The position numbers and the translations under genes are program-made. Shown here in pieces: positions 1 to 9,480 of a stretch of 64,000 nt of DNA (position 1 is its first letter; each line of letters begins with the position of its first letter). This DNA is from Nitrospirales bacterium LBB_01 (GTDB taxonomy: Bacteria > Nitrospirota > Thermodesulfovibrionia > Thermodesulfovibrionales > Magnetobacteriaceae), in contig CP049016.1 in assembly GCA_004376055.2 (NCBI GenBank), positions 372,001-436,000 on the forward strand, written 5' to 3'. The notes under the pieces were generated by a model. The model saw nothing but the letters and a program-made list of their open reading frames with translations, was not told the DNA's origin and did no database searches.

Positions 1-874
1 CTAAGATAAATAACAGAAGGGTGGCGATAACAAGAAAAACACCTACAGCAAAATTAACATAAGGCTGCGTGTATAGGAGCTTTCCAACTAAATGGAAAAA
101 GTAATTTACAACTCGCCATGGATACTTAAACACGCTGTCGTAGGGAGGATGAAAAATACTTCTTCGGTAATCGTAGAAGTATAACAAGATAGTTGTTGAT
201 CCAAAAATGAACCATAAGAACAGCATAAGCATTTTCGTTTTAATGTTTGAAACCAATATTTGAAGAAACCCCACAGGCCAAACAAGCAGCCCTGAGGCCA
301 GAGAAAATGTGGCGCTTATAGCACTGATTATACTGAAAGAAAACTGTAAGGAGACCTTTTTCTTATTTTCAACACAAGCAAGCGACGAGATTAAATAAAA
401 GGTTAGCACACCGAAGAAGATAAAATAGTATCCGCAGCTCTGATTTGCCCATAAAATGCTCTCATGTTGTCTTAGGCTAAACATTAGGTAAGGAACAGGG
501 AGAAAAAAAATCATATGAGTTTCCAAATCAAAAGATTCCTTAAATTTTTTATAGAACAAAAGTAGAGTTATAATCATAGATAGCTGTGTAAAAGCCATTT
601 CTATCTTATTGTTATAGGATGTAAGTATGGCAAGCAAAAGCATCGCAGTTCTTTGAGTAGCAGGTCTGTGTTCGTTTTGCTGACTAAATAGATCTAAAAA
701 AACACTTTTGCCGCTAAGAAAAGAATCAACCCTTGCAACCTCATCCCATTCATCCCACCATGGAACGTTGACCCCATAATACCATATAAATACAAAAACC
801 ATAAAAACTGGCAATAAACACAAAAGGAGAACAATTAATTTGTTGTTTTTTCCTGTTGTTCTAAGACACTCCAT
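1..874 (-). CDS. GT-C-like polytopic membrane protein (3' end outside window)
   Basis: Reading left from an ATG at 874 gives an open frame to base 1 with no stop, so the C-terminus lies outside the window. The protein starts MECLRTTGKN and has a first membrane segment at about residues 12-32, followed by a periplasmic loop with WWDEWDE at about residues 39-45 and an NEHRP motif. Further hydrophobic segments follow. An acidic first loop after TM1 is typical of GT-C glycosyltransferase-like proteins (PMT/ArnT type) using polyprenyl-phosphate sugars, but no exact family is recognised. There is no clear Shine-Dalgarno, and an in-frame GTG lies 21 bases upstream. The gene fits the several other GT-C like genes in this window. 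Confidence 0.7.
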   Translation of the reverse strand, partial: MECLRTTGKNNKLIVLLLCLLPVFMVFVFIWYYGVNVPWWDEWDEVARVDSFLSGKSVFLDLFSQQNEHRPATQRTAMLLLAILTSYNNKIEMAFTQLSMIITLLLFYKKFKESFDLETHMIFFLPVPYLMFSLRQHESILWANQSCGYYFIFFGVLTFYLISSLACVENKKKVSLQFSFSIISAISATFSLASGLLVWPVGFLQILVSNIKTKMLMLFLWFIFGSTTILLYFYDYRRSIFHPPYDSVFKYPWRVVNYFFHLVGKLLYTQPYVNFAVGVFLVIATLLLFIL

Positions 875-932
875 GATATTGGATTGCTGAGACACAGTCA
901 AACCACCAGGATGTCAAGCACAGTTTTGTACA

Positions 933-2465
933 TTAGTGCACAGACCTGTCAAGAGCTCTGTACTGAATGGCCTCAGAGATGTGGTGGGCTTTTATATCTG
1001 AGGAGGCGTCAAGGTCGGCGATTGTTCTTGAGAGTTTTATTATTCTTGAGTAAGCCCTTGCTGATAGTCCAAGACGCTGCATAGCCATGTCAAGGAGCTC
1101 TGTGGCAGAGTCGTTAAGCAGGCAGTACTTTTTTATATGGCGGGTTTTCATTTGGGCGTTAGAGAAAATTTTGTCGTGAGCAAATCGCTCTAACTGAATT
1201 TTTCTGGCATCTGCAATGCGTTTTCTGATTTGCTCCGATTTCTCACCGGCATAGTTAGACGATAAGTCCTTATACGGCACAGCCGGCACTTCAATGTGTA
1301 TATCAAATCTATCCAGCAGGGGCCCTGAGATTCTTGCTCTGTATTTATGAATTTGCGGCGGCGAGCACGTACAGGCATGACGGTCATCGCCAAATCTTCC
1401 GCACGGACATGGGTTCATAGAGGCAATCAGCATAAAACGGGCAGGCAGATTAATTGTAGAGGCTACGCGTGAGACGGTTATCTCGCCGTCCTCCATGGGC
1501 TGACGCAGGGCCTCGATAACATTTCTTTTGAACTCCGGCAGCTCATCCAGAAACAACACGCCGTGATGGGACAGTGAGACCTCGCCGGGGCGCGGAATAT
1601 GACCGCCTCCAATTAAAGCGGCATCCGATATTGTGTGATGCGGGGAGCGGAATGGTCTGGTTGCTACAAGCGGTTGTTTATCTCTGAGAAGCCCTGCAAC
1701 ACTATAGATTTGAGTTGCCTCAATTACCTCGGTAACTGTCATAGGGGGCAAAATTGAGGGAATTCGGCGTGCGAGCATGGTTTTCCCTGAGCCCGGAGGC
1801 CCCATCATTATGATGTTATGACCGCCTGATGCCGCAACTTCAAGCGCACGTTTGGCGTGTTCCTGTCCCTTAACGTCCTGAAAGTCCTCTTCATACAAAA
1901 AGTCTTTCTCTCCCATTGCAACTATATCCACTGTCGGATAACTTGAAAGTTCCTGACCATTTAAGAAATCTATGACGCCGCTTAAGCTCTTTAATCCATA
2001 AACTGATACTCCATCAACAATTGCCGCCTCAGGCGCATTTTCAGCGGGCAGAATCACTCCCTTGAAGTTTAGTTCCTTAGCTTTTATAGAAACCGACAAG
2101 CTCCCTTTTACGGGTTTTATACTGCCGTCAAGTGAAAGCTCGCCGGTTAGGATGTAATCATTCAGTTTATCAGCAGGGATTGCGCCCTCAGCTGCCATAA
2201 TACCGATTGCAATTGCAAGGTCAAACGAGGCGCCCTCTTTTTTTAAATCAGCTGGGGCAAGGTTAACCGTGATTCTCTTCATTGGAAATGAAAACCCGAT
2301 ATTTTTAAGCGCCGCTCTAACCCGCTCCTTACTCTCTTTAACCGCCATATCGGGAAGCCCTACGATTGAAAACGCCGGCATTCCCTTTGACACTATATCA
2401 ACCTCCACCTCAACAATATAAGCGTCTATTCCTATAACAGTACTGCTGATTATCTTTGACAACAT
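933..2465 (-). CDS. yifB: YifB/ComM family Mg-chelatase-like AAA ATPase
   Basis: The 510-residue length is normal for YifB/ComM. An N-terminal Lon-protease-like ChlI domain (about residues 20-140) is followed by an AAA module with Walker A GPPGSGKT (about 220), the Walker B-like stretch LFLDELPEF, and a Cys-rich insert NPCPCGRFGDD..CTCSP that marks the family. In other bacteria ComM is a hexameric helicase promoting branch migration during natural transformation; that role is family knowledge, not shown here. The start ATG has no Shine-Dalgarno, but a good promoter ends nine bases before it, so the message is probably leaderless. The neighbours are unrelated in function. Confidence 0.95.
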   Translation of the reverse strand: MLSKIISSTVIGIDAYIVEVEVDIVSKGMPAFSIVGLPDMAVKESKERVRAALKNIGFSFPMKRITVNLAPADLKKEGASFDLAIAIGIMAAEGAIPADKLNDYILTGELSLDGSIKPVKGSLSVSIKAKELNFKGVILPAENAPEAAIVDGVSVYGLKSLSGVIDFLNGQELSSYPTVDIVAMGEKDFLYEEDFQDVKGQEHAKRALEVAASGGHNIIMMGPPGSGKTMLARRIPSILPPMTVTEVIEATQIYSVAGLLRDKQPLVATRPFRSPHHTISDAALIGGGHIPRPGEVSLSHHGVLFLDELPEFKRNVIEALRQPMEDGEITVSRVASTINLPARFMLIASMNPCPCGRFGDDRHACTCSPPQIHKYRARISGPLLDRFDIHIEVPAVPYKDLSSNYAGEKSEQIRKRIADARKIQLERFAHDKIFSNAQMKTRHIKKYCLLNDSATELLDMAMQRLGLSARAYSRIIKLSRTIADLDASSDIKAHHISEAIQYRALDRSVH

Positions 2466-2474
2466 TGTGTCGTA

Positions 2475-2504
2475 ATTATATAGTTAATATGATATAAAAT
2501 TCAA
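2475..2504 (-). promoter_or_regulatory. Sigma70-type promoter of yifB, near-leaderless
   Basis: On the minus strand TTGAAT (2504-2499) and TATAAT (2480-2475) are separated by 18 bases. The -10 hexamer ends nine bases before the ATG of yifB, so transcription should begin within a few bases of the start codon. No ribosome binding site lies in between. Confidence 0.6.
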
Positions 2505-2559
2505 TGTTAAAATTCTATGTAACACATTGTCGTTTCTGCCATTCACATCGGGACAAAAG

Positions 2560-2773
2560 TGCCTTATCCCGAGTTGCGTTCAAAGACATAAATAAAAAAA
2601 TGGATTCCTGCTTTCGCAGGAATGACAAGAAAAAAAGGAATGACAAAAAAAAGAAATGACAAAAAAAAGAAATGGCCCCCCTTTGTCATTCCCGCCTACG
2701 AGCGGGAATCCAGTCCTTTTAACTGTATCATTTGCTGACGGAAAAAAATCTACAGGAGTTAACTCAATAAGCA
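2560..2773. repeat. MITE-like element, copy 1
   Basis: The core has two REP-type hairpins, GATTCCTGCTTTCGCAGGAAT near 2603-2623 (written here as a 21-base region whose arms are ATTCCTGC/GCAGGAAT) and ATTCCCGC/GCGGGAAT near 2690-2710. They are separated by an A-rich spacer carrying two or three tandem units of the type GAAATGACAAAAAAAA. The right terminal repeat GGAGTTAACTCAATAAGCA ends at 2773; the left one (from TGCCTTATCCCGAGTT at 2560) is degenerate. Related copies occur near 9.3, 27.2, 33.7, 41.6 and 46.6 kb. It has no coding capacity, and the 64-residue frame across it is spurious. The element abuts a transposase relic beginning at 2776. Confidence 0.8.
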
Positions 2774-2775
2774 TT

Positions 2776-2867
2776 TAACGTATATTCGCATGAAGAAATG
2801 GTGTACCTATCTTGTAGCAATAATGGACTGGTATAGCCGTTACGCAGTGTCTCTGTGTGCGTGGGAT
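2776..2867 (+). pseudogene. IS3-family transposase OrfB relic
   Basis: About 90 bases align with the intact OrfB of the window's IS element around 43269-43350: both contain AACGTATATTCG followed by a stretch encoding MDWYSRY. The relic has small indels relative to that copy and no start or stop of its own, so it is a decayed remnant. It begins directly after a MITE-like element, suggesting the MITE landed in or beside an older IS copy. Confidence 0.7.
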
Positions 2868-2868
2868 T

Positions 2869-3048
2869 TTAGTCGTCAGGGGCTGCGACAGAGGTAGTTT
2901 TATAACCCGGGCAGCCTTCAAATCCTTTACAGCCTTTCTCTCTCAACCGGCACTCTTTATTTATACAGAAAGCCTTTACTTCACGTAACAATTTCCTTTT
3001 GCAGCGAGTTTGTGTCTCGGTTGTACTGCGCTTATAAACTATAGACAT
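2869..3048 (-). CDS. Small Cys-rich protein overlapping the end of the EAL gene
   Basis: An ATG at 3048, inside the last codons of the preceding GGDEF-EAL gene and in another frame, opens 59 codons ending at 2869. The product has four clustered cysteines in the C-terminal half ([19 protein letters not shown] followed by CPGY), plus one more near residue 16. The clustered spacing looks like a metal-binding or Fe-S site rather than chance. The 17-base overlap with the upstream stop would allow translational coupling. No family is recognised; the alternative is a chance frame or the tail of a decayed gene. Confidence 0.45.
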   Translation of the reverse strand: MSIVYKRSTTETQTRCKRKLLREVKAFCINKECRLREKGCKGFEGCPGYKTTSVAAPDD

Positions 3049-5857
3049 GCTCGTCCTCAAGCAGCTCCGCAAACTCATGCGCAGGAACAGGTTTGCTAAA
3101 GAGATAACCCTGAACCTCGTCGCAGTCAAAAGTACGCAGCAGCTCCAGTTGTTGAGTGTTTTCCACCCCCTCAGCTATCACTTTGATATTGAGACTGTGG
3201 GACATCGAGATAATGGTTGAGGTTATAACCGCATCGGAGGCGTCATACGGGCAGTTTCTGATAAAACTCTGATCTATTTTTAGAGTTTGAAGTGGAAAAC
3301 GCTTCAGATAAACCAAAGATGAATATCCTGTGCCAAAATCATCCACAGAAATTTTTACGCCCAGTTCTCTTATTTGCTGCATCACTTTGATGCTTTCTTC
3401 TACGTTTTTCATAATACCGCTTTCCGTAATTTCAAGCTCCAGATGCTCAGGTGATATGCCTGTCTCATCCAAAATGTCAGTTATCGTCGTTAGCAGCTCA
3501 TGGTGTTTGAAATGCTGTGCCGAAAGGTTTACTGAAATCACAATCGGCTTATATCCGGCATCGAGCCACTTGCGTCCTTGTCGGCAGGCTGCAGCTATCA
3601 CCCACTTACCAATAGGAACTATCAAACGCGTCTCCTCTGCTACGGGTATAAATTTGGCTGGAGATATTAGTCCAGACTCAGGGTGCTGCCATCTTATCAG
3701 CGCCTCACAGCCTGCTATCCTGCCCGTACTTATATCTATTTGCGGTTGATAGTGGAGCACAAACTGCTCAGCCTCTAATGCCTCAACAAGCGCTTTTTCA
3801 AGAGTTACACGCTCCGTTATGGCCTTATCCATAGACGAATCATAGAACCTGTAGTCGTTCTTTCCATGCTCCTTCGCCTGATACATGGCCACATCTGCAC
3901 ACTTGCTTAATGCCTCAAGCGTTTCGCCATCGCCGGGGAAAATGCTTATACCGATGCTGACCCCTACCTTGCAGGAATGCTCGCCAAGCACATAAGGTTC
4001 ATTTATGGTTGCTATAATCTTCTGAGCTATTGCGGCCACATCCGATGGCTGGACAATTTTTGAAACCAGAATTTGAAACTCATCGCCGCCCATGCGTGCC
4101 ACAGTGTCTGATTTCCTCACGCAGTCCTCAAGCCGCCACGCCACCTCTTTAAGTAAAAGATCCCCTATATTGTGACCAAGCGTGTCGTTAACCAGCTTAA
4201 ATCTGTCAAGGTCTAAAAACATCACTGCAAACGAGAAATTGTTTCTTGTAGCTTGAAGGACAGACTGTTTCACTCTGTCTTCAAATAGGGTGCGGTTAGG
4301 AAGCCCTGTAAGTACGTCATGGTGAGCAAGCTGTCTCAGGTGCTCCTCCATTCTTTTACGTTCCGTATCATCCAGCTTGACGGCAATGAAGTGCGTTATA
4401 TCTCCATTTGGGTTTTTAATCGGGGAGATTGACAGATACTCCCAGTAGAGTGTCCCATCCTTTCTCATATTACACAGATCGCCCCTGAATTCGTTACCGG
4501 CTTTTATGGTATCCCACATGTTTTTGTAAAATGCCGCATCATGCTTACCGGACTTAAGAATACGGGGATTTTTACCCTTTACCTCGGCAAGCGTGTAACC
4601 GGTACACTCGGTAAACTTCTGATTTGCAAATTCAATGTTACCGTCTATATCGGTAATAACAATAGAACTTACGCTTTGCTCAAAAGCCGTAGAGAGTTTC
4701 CTTAAATCCTCTTCATAGCGCTTTCTCTGAGTGATGTCGTTTGCCACACACACGATGTCGTTTCTGTCAGAGACCCGCATAAAGGAAAAACTACATTGCA
4801 CTGGAAATTTATCGCCGCTTATGGTTATAAAAGTGCCCTCAACATTACCTAATCCGCCTCTGCCAAGAGTGCCCATAGCTAAGGCCTCTTTCAGCTTACC
4901 ATCCACCATCGGTTTTTCAGCAGGAATGAATATATCAGTAACAGGCTTTCCAATCAGCTCATTGCGCCCAATCCCAAGCACGCTTTCGGCGGCATTATTT
5001 ACTGTCTTTATCTTTCCCGATGAGTCAACCACAAAAAGCATGTCAACCATAGCGTTAACCACGCCGTCTATATAATCTTTTGTTACTGTGGTATCATTTA
5101 AGCTCTGAGACATAGTGTTAAATGCAACTGCAAGGTCCCGTATCTCGTCGTTTGTTTTAGGGATGGTAATTCTCTGCTGAAAATCACCTTTCCCTATTTT
5201 AGCGGCAGATTTTGAAAGCTCACTCAGAGGTCTTACAAGTATATAGATTCTGTAGCCGCCCAAGAGGAAGATTAAAATATCCACTGCTGTCATCAAAAGC
5301 AGTACATTCATTAGAAGTTTGTGCTTTCTGTTAGAGATGTGTTCAAAACCAAGAGTTATTTTGTTGCTTATGTCAAGCAGAGCATTGTTGTTTACAAATT
5401 GTGTTCTAAGGGTATCAGTTATAACGCCTCCACCTTTTATGACATCAATGTCTTTTTTGAATGCGTCCCATATTCTAATGTTTTCCTCAAACAGCGCTGT
5501 CATTTCCTTCGGCGCATGTGTGATAACTACGTCGCCATATTGTCTGGGTTGTCCATTAGTAAAATCACTTGCGCCTTTACAGAGTATAGAAAGGCTTGAA
5601 TCATACTTGCTTACCGCCTCATCAAGCAGTTTTACATCCGTGCGGTTTCCGTAAGCCACTGACAAAGCGTACTTGCTGATTGTCTGAGAAAGCATCCGTT
5701 GACGGCCTGCTATGTTGATTATTGCTGCGTCATACTTTTGCGCCGACTGGTAATAATAAATAGCAAGTAACTCTGCTACCGCTATTAATGTCATAAAAAG
5801 AAGGAGAGCACTTATTTTACTGCCAAGCGATATTCTCAAAAACTGTTCCTCCAGCAC
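3032..5857 (-). CDS. Membrane PAS-PAS-GGDEF-EAL c-di-GMP regulator with PilJ-type sensor
   Basis: The 941-residue protein has an N-terminal TM (about 13-31), a periplasmic PilJ-type sensor region with the [11 protein letters not shown] motif, a second TM (about 183-203) and a HAMP domain. Two PAS domains (about 265-385 and 385-505) are followed by GGDEF (ARMGGDEFQ, intact) and EAL ([34 protein letters not shown], all catalytic positions present). Both diguanylate cyclase and phosphodiesterase activities are therefore possible; which one dominates cannot be read from the sequence. The PilJ-type sensor motif is related to nitrate-sensing NIT/PilJ regions. The gene stands alone on this strand apart from the small overlapping Cys-rich frame at its 3' end. 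Confidence 0.95.
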   Translation of the reverse strand: MLEEQFLRISLGSKISALLLFMTLIAVAELLAIYYYQSAQKYDAAIINIAGRQRMLSQTISKYALSVAYGNRTDVKLLDEAVSKYDSSLSILCKGASDFTNGQPRQYGDVVITHAPKEMTALFEENIRIWDAFKKDIDVIKGGGVITDTLRTQFVNNNALLDISNKITLGFEHISNRKHKLLMNVLLLMTAVDILIFLLGGYRIYILVRPLSELSKSAAKIGKGDFQQRITIPKTNDEIRDLAVAFNTMSQSLNDTTVTKDYIDGVVNAMVDMLFVVDSSGKIKTVNNAAESVLGIGRNELIGKPVTDIFIPAEKPMVDGKLKEALAMGTLGRGGLGNVEGTFITISGDKFPVQCSFSFMRVSDRNDIVCVANDITQRKRYEEDLRKLSTAFEQSVSSIVITDIDGNIEFANQKFTECTGYTLAEVKGKNPRILKSGKHDAAFYKNMWDTIKAGNEFRGDLCNMRKDGTLYWEYLSISPIKNPNGDITHFIAVKLDDTERKRMEEHLRQLAHHDVLTGLPNRTLFEDRVKQSVLQATRNNFSFAVMFLDLDRFKLVNDTLGHNIGDLLLKEVAWRLEDCVRKSDTVARMGGDEFQILVSKIVQPSDVAAIAQKIIATINEPYVLGEHSCKVGVSIGISIFPGDGETLEALSKCADVAMYQAKEHGKNDYRFYDSSMDKAITERVTLEKALVEALEAEQFVLHYQPQIDISTGRIAGCEALIRWQHPESGLISPAKFIPVAEETRLIVPIGKWVIAAACRQGRKWLDAGYKPIVISVNLSAQHFKHHELLTTITDILDETGISPEHLELEITESGIMKNVEESIKVMQQIRELGVKISVDDFGTGYSSLVYLKRFPLQTLKIDQSFIRNCPYDASDAVITSTIISMSHSLNIKVIAEGVENTQQLELLRTFDCDEVQGYLFSKPVPAHEFAELLEDEHVYSL

Positions 5858-6029
5858 TCAGCGGTTTTCATATACTTTCTCTCTTTGCACACAACTTCAC
5901 TTAGCCAAATTATAGCACACATAATTTAATAAGTGAAAGCCGATACCTTTCTCCCGCATGCTAATACAAGGAATTTCGTGACATCTTGCCGCCTCAAGGC
6001 AATGTATGTTAGTATGGTGTTAGATAAAA

Positions 6030-7484
6030 GTGATAAATACAACTTATAAATACTACATTCCGATTATTTTATTAATAGTTTCCGCCTTTATTTTACTTCA
6101 GAGTCCATTAGCTCCCTTTGCAAATAAAATGGTCTATAATGATTCGGCTATTTATATCTATTCAGCTAAGGAAATCCTTAAAGGTAAGCTAATGTATAAG
6201 GAAATTTTCGATCACAAAGGCCCCATGCTTTATGTAATTAATATTATAGGACTCTGGATACTAAAAGGGAATCTGACTGGAATCTGGCTGGTAGAATTAT
6301 TTTTTTTATTTATCACGTCTCTGTACATTTTTAAAACAGCGAGATTTTTTGTTGATGATAAAGTGGCTGTTATCTCCTCTATATATCTTTTGTTTACTCT
6401 ACCCCCACTGATTTCACACGGCAATATCCCCGAGGAATACGCCCTGCCTTTTATGGCCGTCTCTGGTTATATTTTAACCGGTTATATAACAAAACAAAGG
6501 GTAATGAAGTACCTGGATGTATTGCTTGTTTCAGTCTGTTTTTCCATGACCTTTCTTTTGCGCCCGAATCTTGTTCCTCTTTGGACAGGTTTTGCTGTAG
6601 TTATTCTTTTTAGTTTAATCAGAGAAAGAAAATATAAAGACATATTTACATACTCCTCATTGGTTATCACCGGAGTTGTCTTAACCGTTTTGCCTTTCTT
6701 ATTGTACGCACTGAAAAATAAGATTCTCTCTGATGCAATATTTTGTATTTGGAAATTTAATATGGCATACTCAAACCACACATTAACTAAAATCATGCAA
6801 GCTGCATACAAATCCACAGAAGACATTAATAAAACCTATCTAACCATGCTCCTTCTTATTTATGTTTGGTATCTTGTTTTAAACTTTAAAAGGGAGGGTA
6901 ATAAGCTCCTACATGCTGTTGTTATAATAAACATAGTTCTTACTATGTTTATTAGCTGTGGGTTTGGCTGGTTTTTTGTTCATTATGCAGTTGCCTATGT
7001 TCCTGTTGTATGTGTTGCCGTGGTCTTGTGTTTTTCAATAATTGCAAAATATGGCAAGGGAATTATCTTTCCTTTAGGGGTCATGCTCATTCTAACCTTT
7101 CAGGCGCTTGTAGTACAATATACAAGCATTGTTGACGCCTATGTCCCAAAGCCAGGGATATCAAGTGTTACAAACTTTATCAAAGATGCGACAAAGGAGG
7201 GAGATACGATAGCTATAGTTGGAAATGATTCCAGATTTTATTTTATGTCTGGACGTAGTTCATGCTCAAAGTACCACTATCTGAATCCTCTTTTAGACGT
7301 TGCTGCTTATAATAGTCTAATCAGAGGCGAATTTTGTGCCGATTTAATCAAAAATAAGCCGAAACTGATAGTGGTTCACACTCAGTACGGCATGTCTGGC
7401 TGCATAGCTGAGATTATCGGAAAAGATTACAATCCATCTACACAACTCAGAAATGGATCGATGGTAATCTACTTATTAAAGTAA
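6030..7484 (+). CDS. GT-C-like membrane glycosyltransferase (PMT/ArnT-like)
   Basis: The 484-residue protein starts at GTG and has about 11-12 hydrophobic segments. After the first TM it carries YNDSAIYIYSAKEIL and FDHKGPMLY, the acidic first-loop signature of family-39-like glycosyltransferases, in which the Asp acts on a polyprenyl-phosphate sugar donor. A soluble C-terminal part begins at about residue 380. This supports transfer of a sugar to a lipid or glycan on the outer face of the inner membrane; the substrate is unknown. It is followed 46 bases later by another protein of the same general type. Confidence 0.75.
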   Translation: MINTTYKYYIPIILLIVSAFILLQSPLAPFANKMVYNDSAIYIYSAKEILKGKLMYKEIFDHKGPMLYVINIIGLWILKGNLTGIWLVELFFLFITSLYIFKTARFFVDDKVAVISSIYLLFTLPPLISHGNIPEEYALPFMAVSGYILTGYITKQRVMKYLDVLLVSVCFSMTFLLRPNLVPLWTGFAVVILFSLIRERKYKDIFTYSSLVITGVVLTVLPFLLYALKNKILSDAIFCIWKFNMAYSNHTLTKIMQAAYKSTEDINKTYLTMLLLIYVWYLVLNFKREGNKLLHAVVIINIVLTMFISCGFGWFFVHYAVAYVPVVCVAVVLCFSIIAKYGKGIIFPLGVMLILTFQALVVQYTSIVDAYVPKPGISSVTNFIKDATKEGDTIAIVGNDSRFYFMSGRSSCSKYHYLNPLLDVAAYNSLIRGEFCADLIKNKPKLIVVHTQYGMSGCIAEIIGKDYNPSTQLRNGSMVIYLLK

Positions 7485-7530
7485 TACTCCATGTATATCC
7501 GAGTAATGGAAATGCTACAATCTCAATATT

Positions 7531-9270
7531 ATGGGTAAGCTATCAGACAGGACAAATATCGTGACATTACCGGCCAGTGTATGCAGTAATATTTGCTCTG
7601 ATAAACGGATTGATTTCAGCCATATTTTTATAATTGCAGTTTTCCCCATTATTTTGTTAATAGTAAACAATAAGTGGATTTTTACAAACGCATTTTTTAT
7701 ATTTGTTGATCCATGGATATATTTGGGTTATTTTTTAGATTTCTCAGGACACCTTAATGCCTTTAAAGTGGATTTTTATACAAATTATTTTGGCACGCGT
7801 TTCCCGTGGATAGTGCCGGGCATATTGGCATACAAATTCTTTTCCCCTCTTGCAGCCAATTATGTGTTACATCTTGGTTTTTTATATGCCGCACTTTTTT
7901 CGGCATATTTTATTATTAAAAATATCCTAAATAAAAACACCGCCCTATTCACTACTGTTTTGCTTGGCTCATACTCATATTTCCTCTTTTCATTAGGATG
8001 GGATTACGTTGATGGCGCTGAGATTACTTATTTCCTAATTATAATACTGTGTCTGGTTAATTTAAAAAAAACAAATGAAAACTTAGCTTTTTTCATAGGC
8101 GTCTTTTATGCGCTTTTACTATATACACACTTGTATATGATAATTTATACCCCGGCTTTTTTAGTATTTCATGGAAATAGTGCGCTAAAAACAAATTTGA
8201 ACTTCGTTAAATTAATTACTTTTGTCTCTATCGGTTTCCTTCTTGTGACAATTTCTTTTTTCATTTTAAACTATGTTGTTTCAGGGCAGGTGGTTTTTTT
8301 TCTTCCTCAGATCAAAGTGGCAATGGACTTATCGCTTGGGCATCACAGGTGGAAACTCCCAATTGAGCAGTGGCTTTTCAATGCTGGACACTTGGTAATA
8401 CCATTCATTGCCTTTGTGATAAACTTTATACTTATGGTTTATTCCTTTTTTAGAAAAGCAAATGAAAAAAAAGTTCTCCTATTACGGTTATTATATATTT
8501 TAAGTTTTCTTATGGCCGTTGTTTTTGAATTACTCAAAAAGCCGGTACTTCAACAGATATTTTACGCTTCTAATCTAATCCCTTTTTTGTTTTTATCCAT
8601 AGCTACGTGGTTTTATCCTTTTTTGGAAAAACTTAATCGTAAACAAATGCTTCTTGTTGTGATGTGCTCAATCACCATCTTGCTTATTCCATTTGGTTTA
8701 TATTCTGATGCAGGTACCTATGTTATGATTAGATACAGGAAACTTTTAATGCTGCTTATTGTTGTTGCCGGCAGCGCTTTTATTTATTTTACATCAAACA
8801 CCAAAAGATATATTGCCTATGTGCTTTTCTTTTGTTTATCTTTCAGCGTTATAAACTATCTGTCCTCTTTCAGGGAGGTTTTTCAAAACAGTAATAACGT
8901 ACAGAGGGAGAGCGCTCATATTGCTGTTGTAAAAACAATAAAATACTTAATGGAAATCAACCCAAAGAGTGAATCATTGTTTTGGTATAACTCTGAAACT
9001 GATCCAATGGGGCGGTTGTTTCGTGCAGTTAACTCAGCATATATGTGGAGATACCGCAGGGTTAGCTCTGAATTCCCCAAAATTGACAAAAATATACATC
9101 CTGATAATTCCACTAAAATCGTTTTTCTTACCTCAAAGAACGAGGATTACGAAACGGCAGTTAATATCCTTAAAAACGTAAATTATAAAGCAAAACTTGT
9201 CTCCATGAAAACCATTGAACAAGATAATATAAATTTCAAAATATATTTTATCGCATATGACCAAAATTGA
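7531..9270 (+). CDS. Polytopic membrane protein, GT-C-like
   Basis: The 579-residue protein has about 12 TM segments and a soluble C-terminal domain from about residue 470. The loop after TM1 contains FVDPWIYLGYFLDF and DFYTNYFGTRFPW, again acidic as in GT-C enzymes. No precise family is recognised. It lies 46 bases after a related gene on the same strand, and a MITE-like repeat begins seven bases after its stop, so that repeat may influence transcript ends. Base composition is AT-rich like its partner, which fits glycan loci that are often exchanged. Confidence 0.65.
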   Translation: MGKLSDRTNIVTLPASVCSNICSDKRIDFSHIFIIAVFPIILLIVNNKWIFTNAFFIFVDPWIYLGYFLDFSGHLNAFKVDFYTNYFGTRFPWIVPGILAYKFFSPLAANYVLHLGFLYAALFSAYFIIKNILNKNTALFTTVLLGSYSYFLFSLGWDYVDGAEITYFLIIILCLVNLKKTNENLAFFIGVFYALLLYTHLYMIIYTPAFLVFHGNSALKTNLNFVKLITFVSIGFLLVTISFFILNYVVSGQVVFFLPQIKVAMDLSLGHHRWKLPIEQWLFNAGHLVIPFIAFVINFILMVYSFFRKANEKKVLLLRLLYILSFLMAVVFELLKKPVLQQIFYASNLIPFLFLSIATWFYPFLEKLNRKQMLLVVMCSITILLIPFGLYSDAGTYVMIRYRKLLMLLIVVAGSAFIYFTSNTKRYIAYVLFFCLSFSVINYLSSFREVFQNSNNVQRESAHIAVVKTIKYLMEINPKSESLFWYNSETDPMGRLFRAVNSAYMWRYRRVSSEFPKIDKNIHPDNSTKIVFLTSKNEDYETAVNILKNVNYKAKLVSMKTIEQDNINFKIYFIAYDQN

Positions 9271-9276
9271 AAAAAA

Positions 9277-9466
9277 TGCTTATTGAGTTAACTCCTGTAA
9301 AAAATTTTCATTCAACGAATGATACAGTTAAAAGGACTGGATTCCCGCTCGTAGGCGGGAATGACAAAGTGGGGACTATTTCTTTTTTTTGTCATTCCTT
9401 TTTTCTTGTCATTCCTGCGAAAGCAGGAATCCATTTTTTTTGTTTGCGGAGCTAACTGCATAGGCA
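9277..9466. repeat. MITE-like element, copy 2
   Basis: Inverted relative to copy 1. Left terminal repeat TGCTTATTGAGTTAACTCC starts at 9277, and the right one GGAGCTAACTGCATAGGCA ends at 9466; they match in 15 of 19 positions as inverted repeats. Inside are the same two hairpins, ATTCCCGC/GCGGGAAT (9342-9361) and ATTCCTGC/GCAGGAAT (9413-9432). The element lies between a rightward membrane gene and the leftward typA gene. The two overlapping frames of 62 and 87 codons across it are artefacts of the repeat. Confidence 0.85.
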
Positions 9467-9480
9467 ATTTGAAAAATGTT

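Noticed and set aside
3330-3749. 139-codon ORF opposite the EAL gene
   Set aside because: It is the antisense of a well-supported conserved domain and has no family motif. The same holds for other antisense frames over nosZ, nosR and the MCP.
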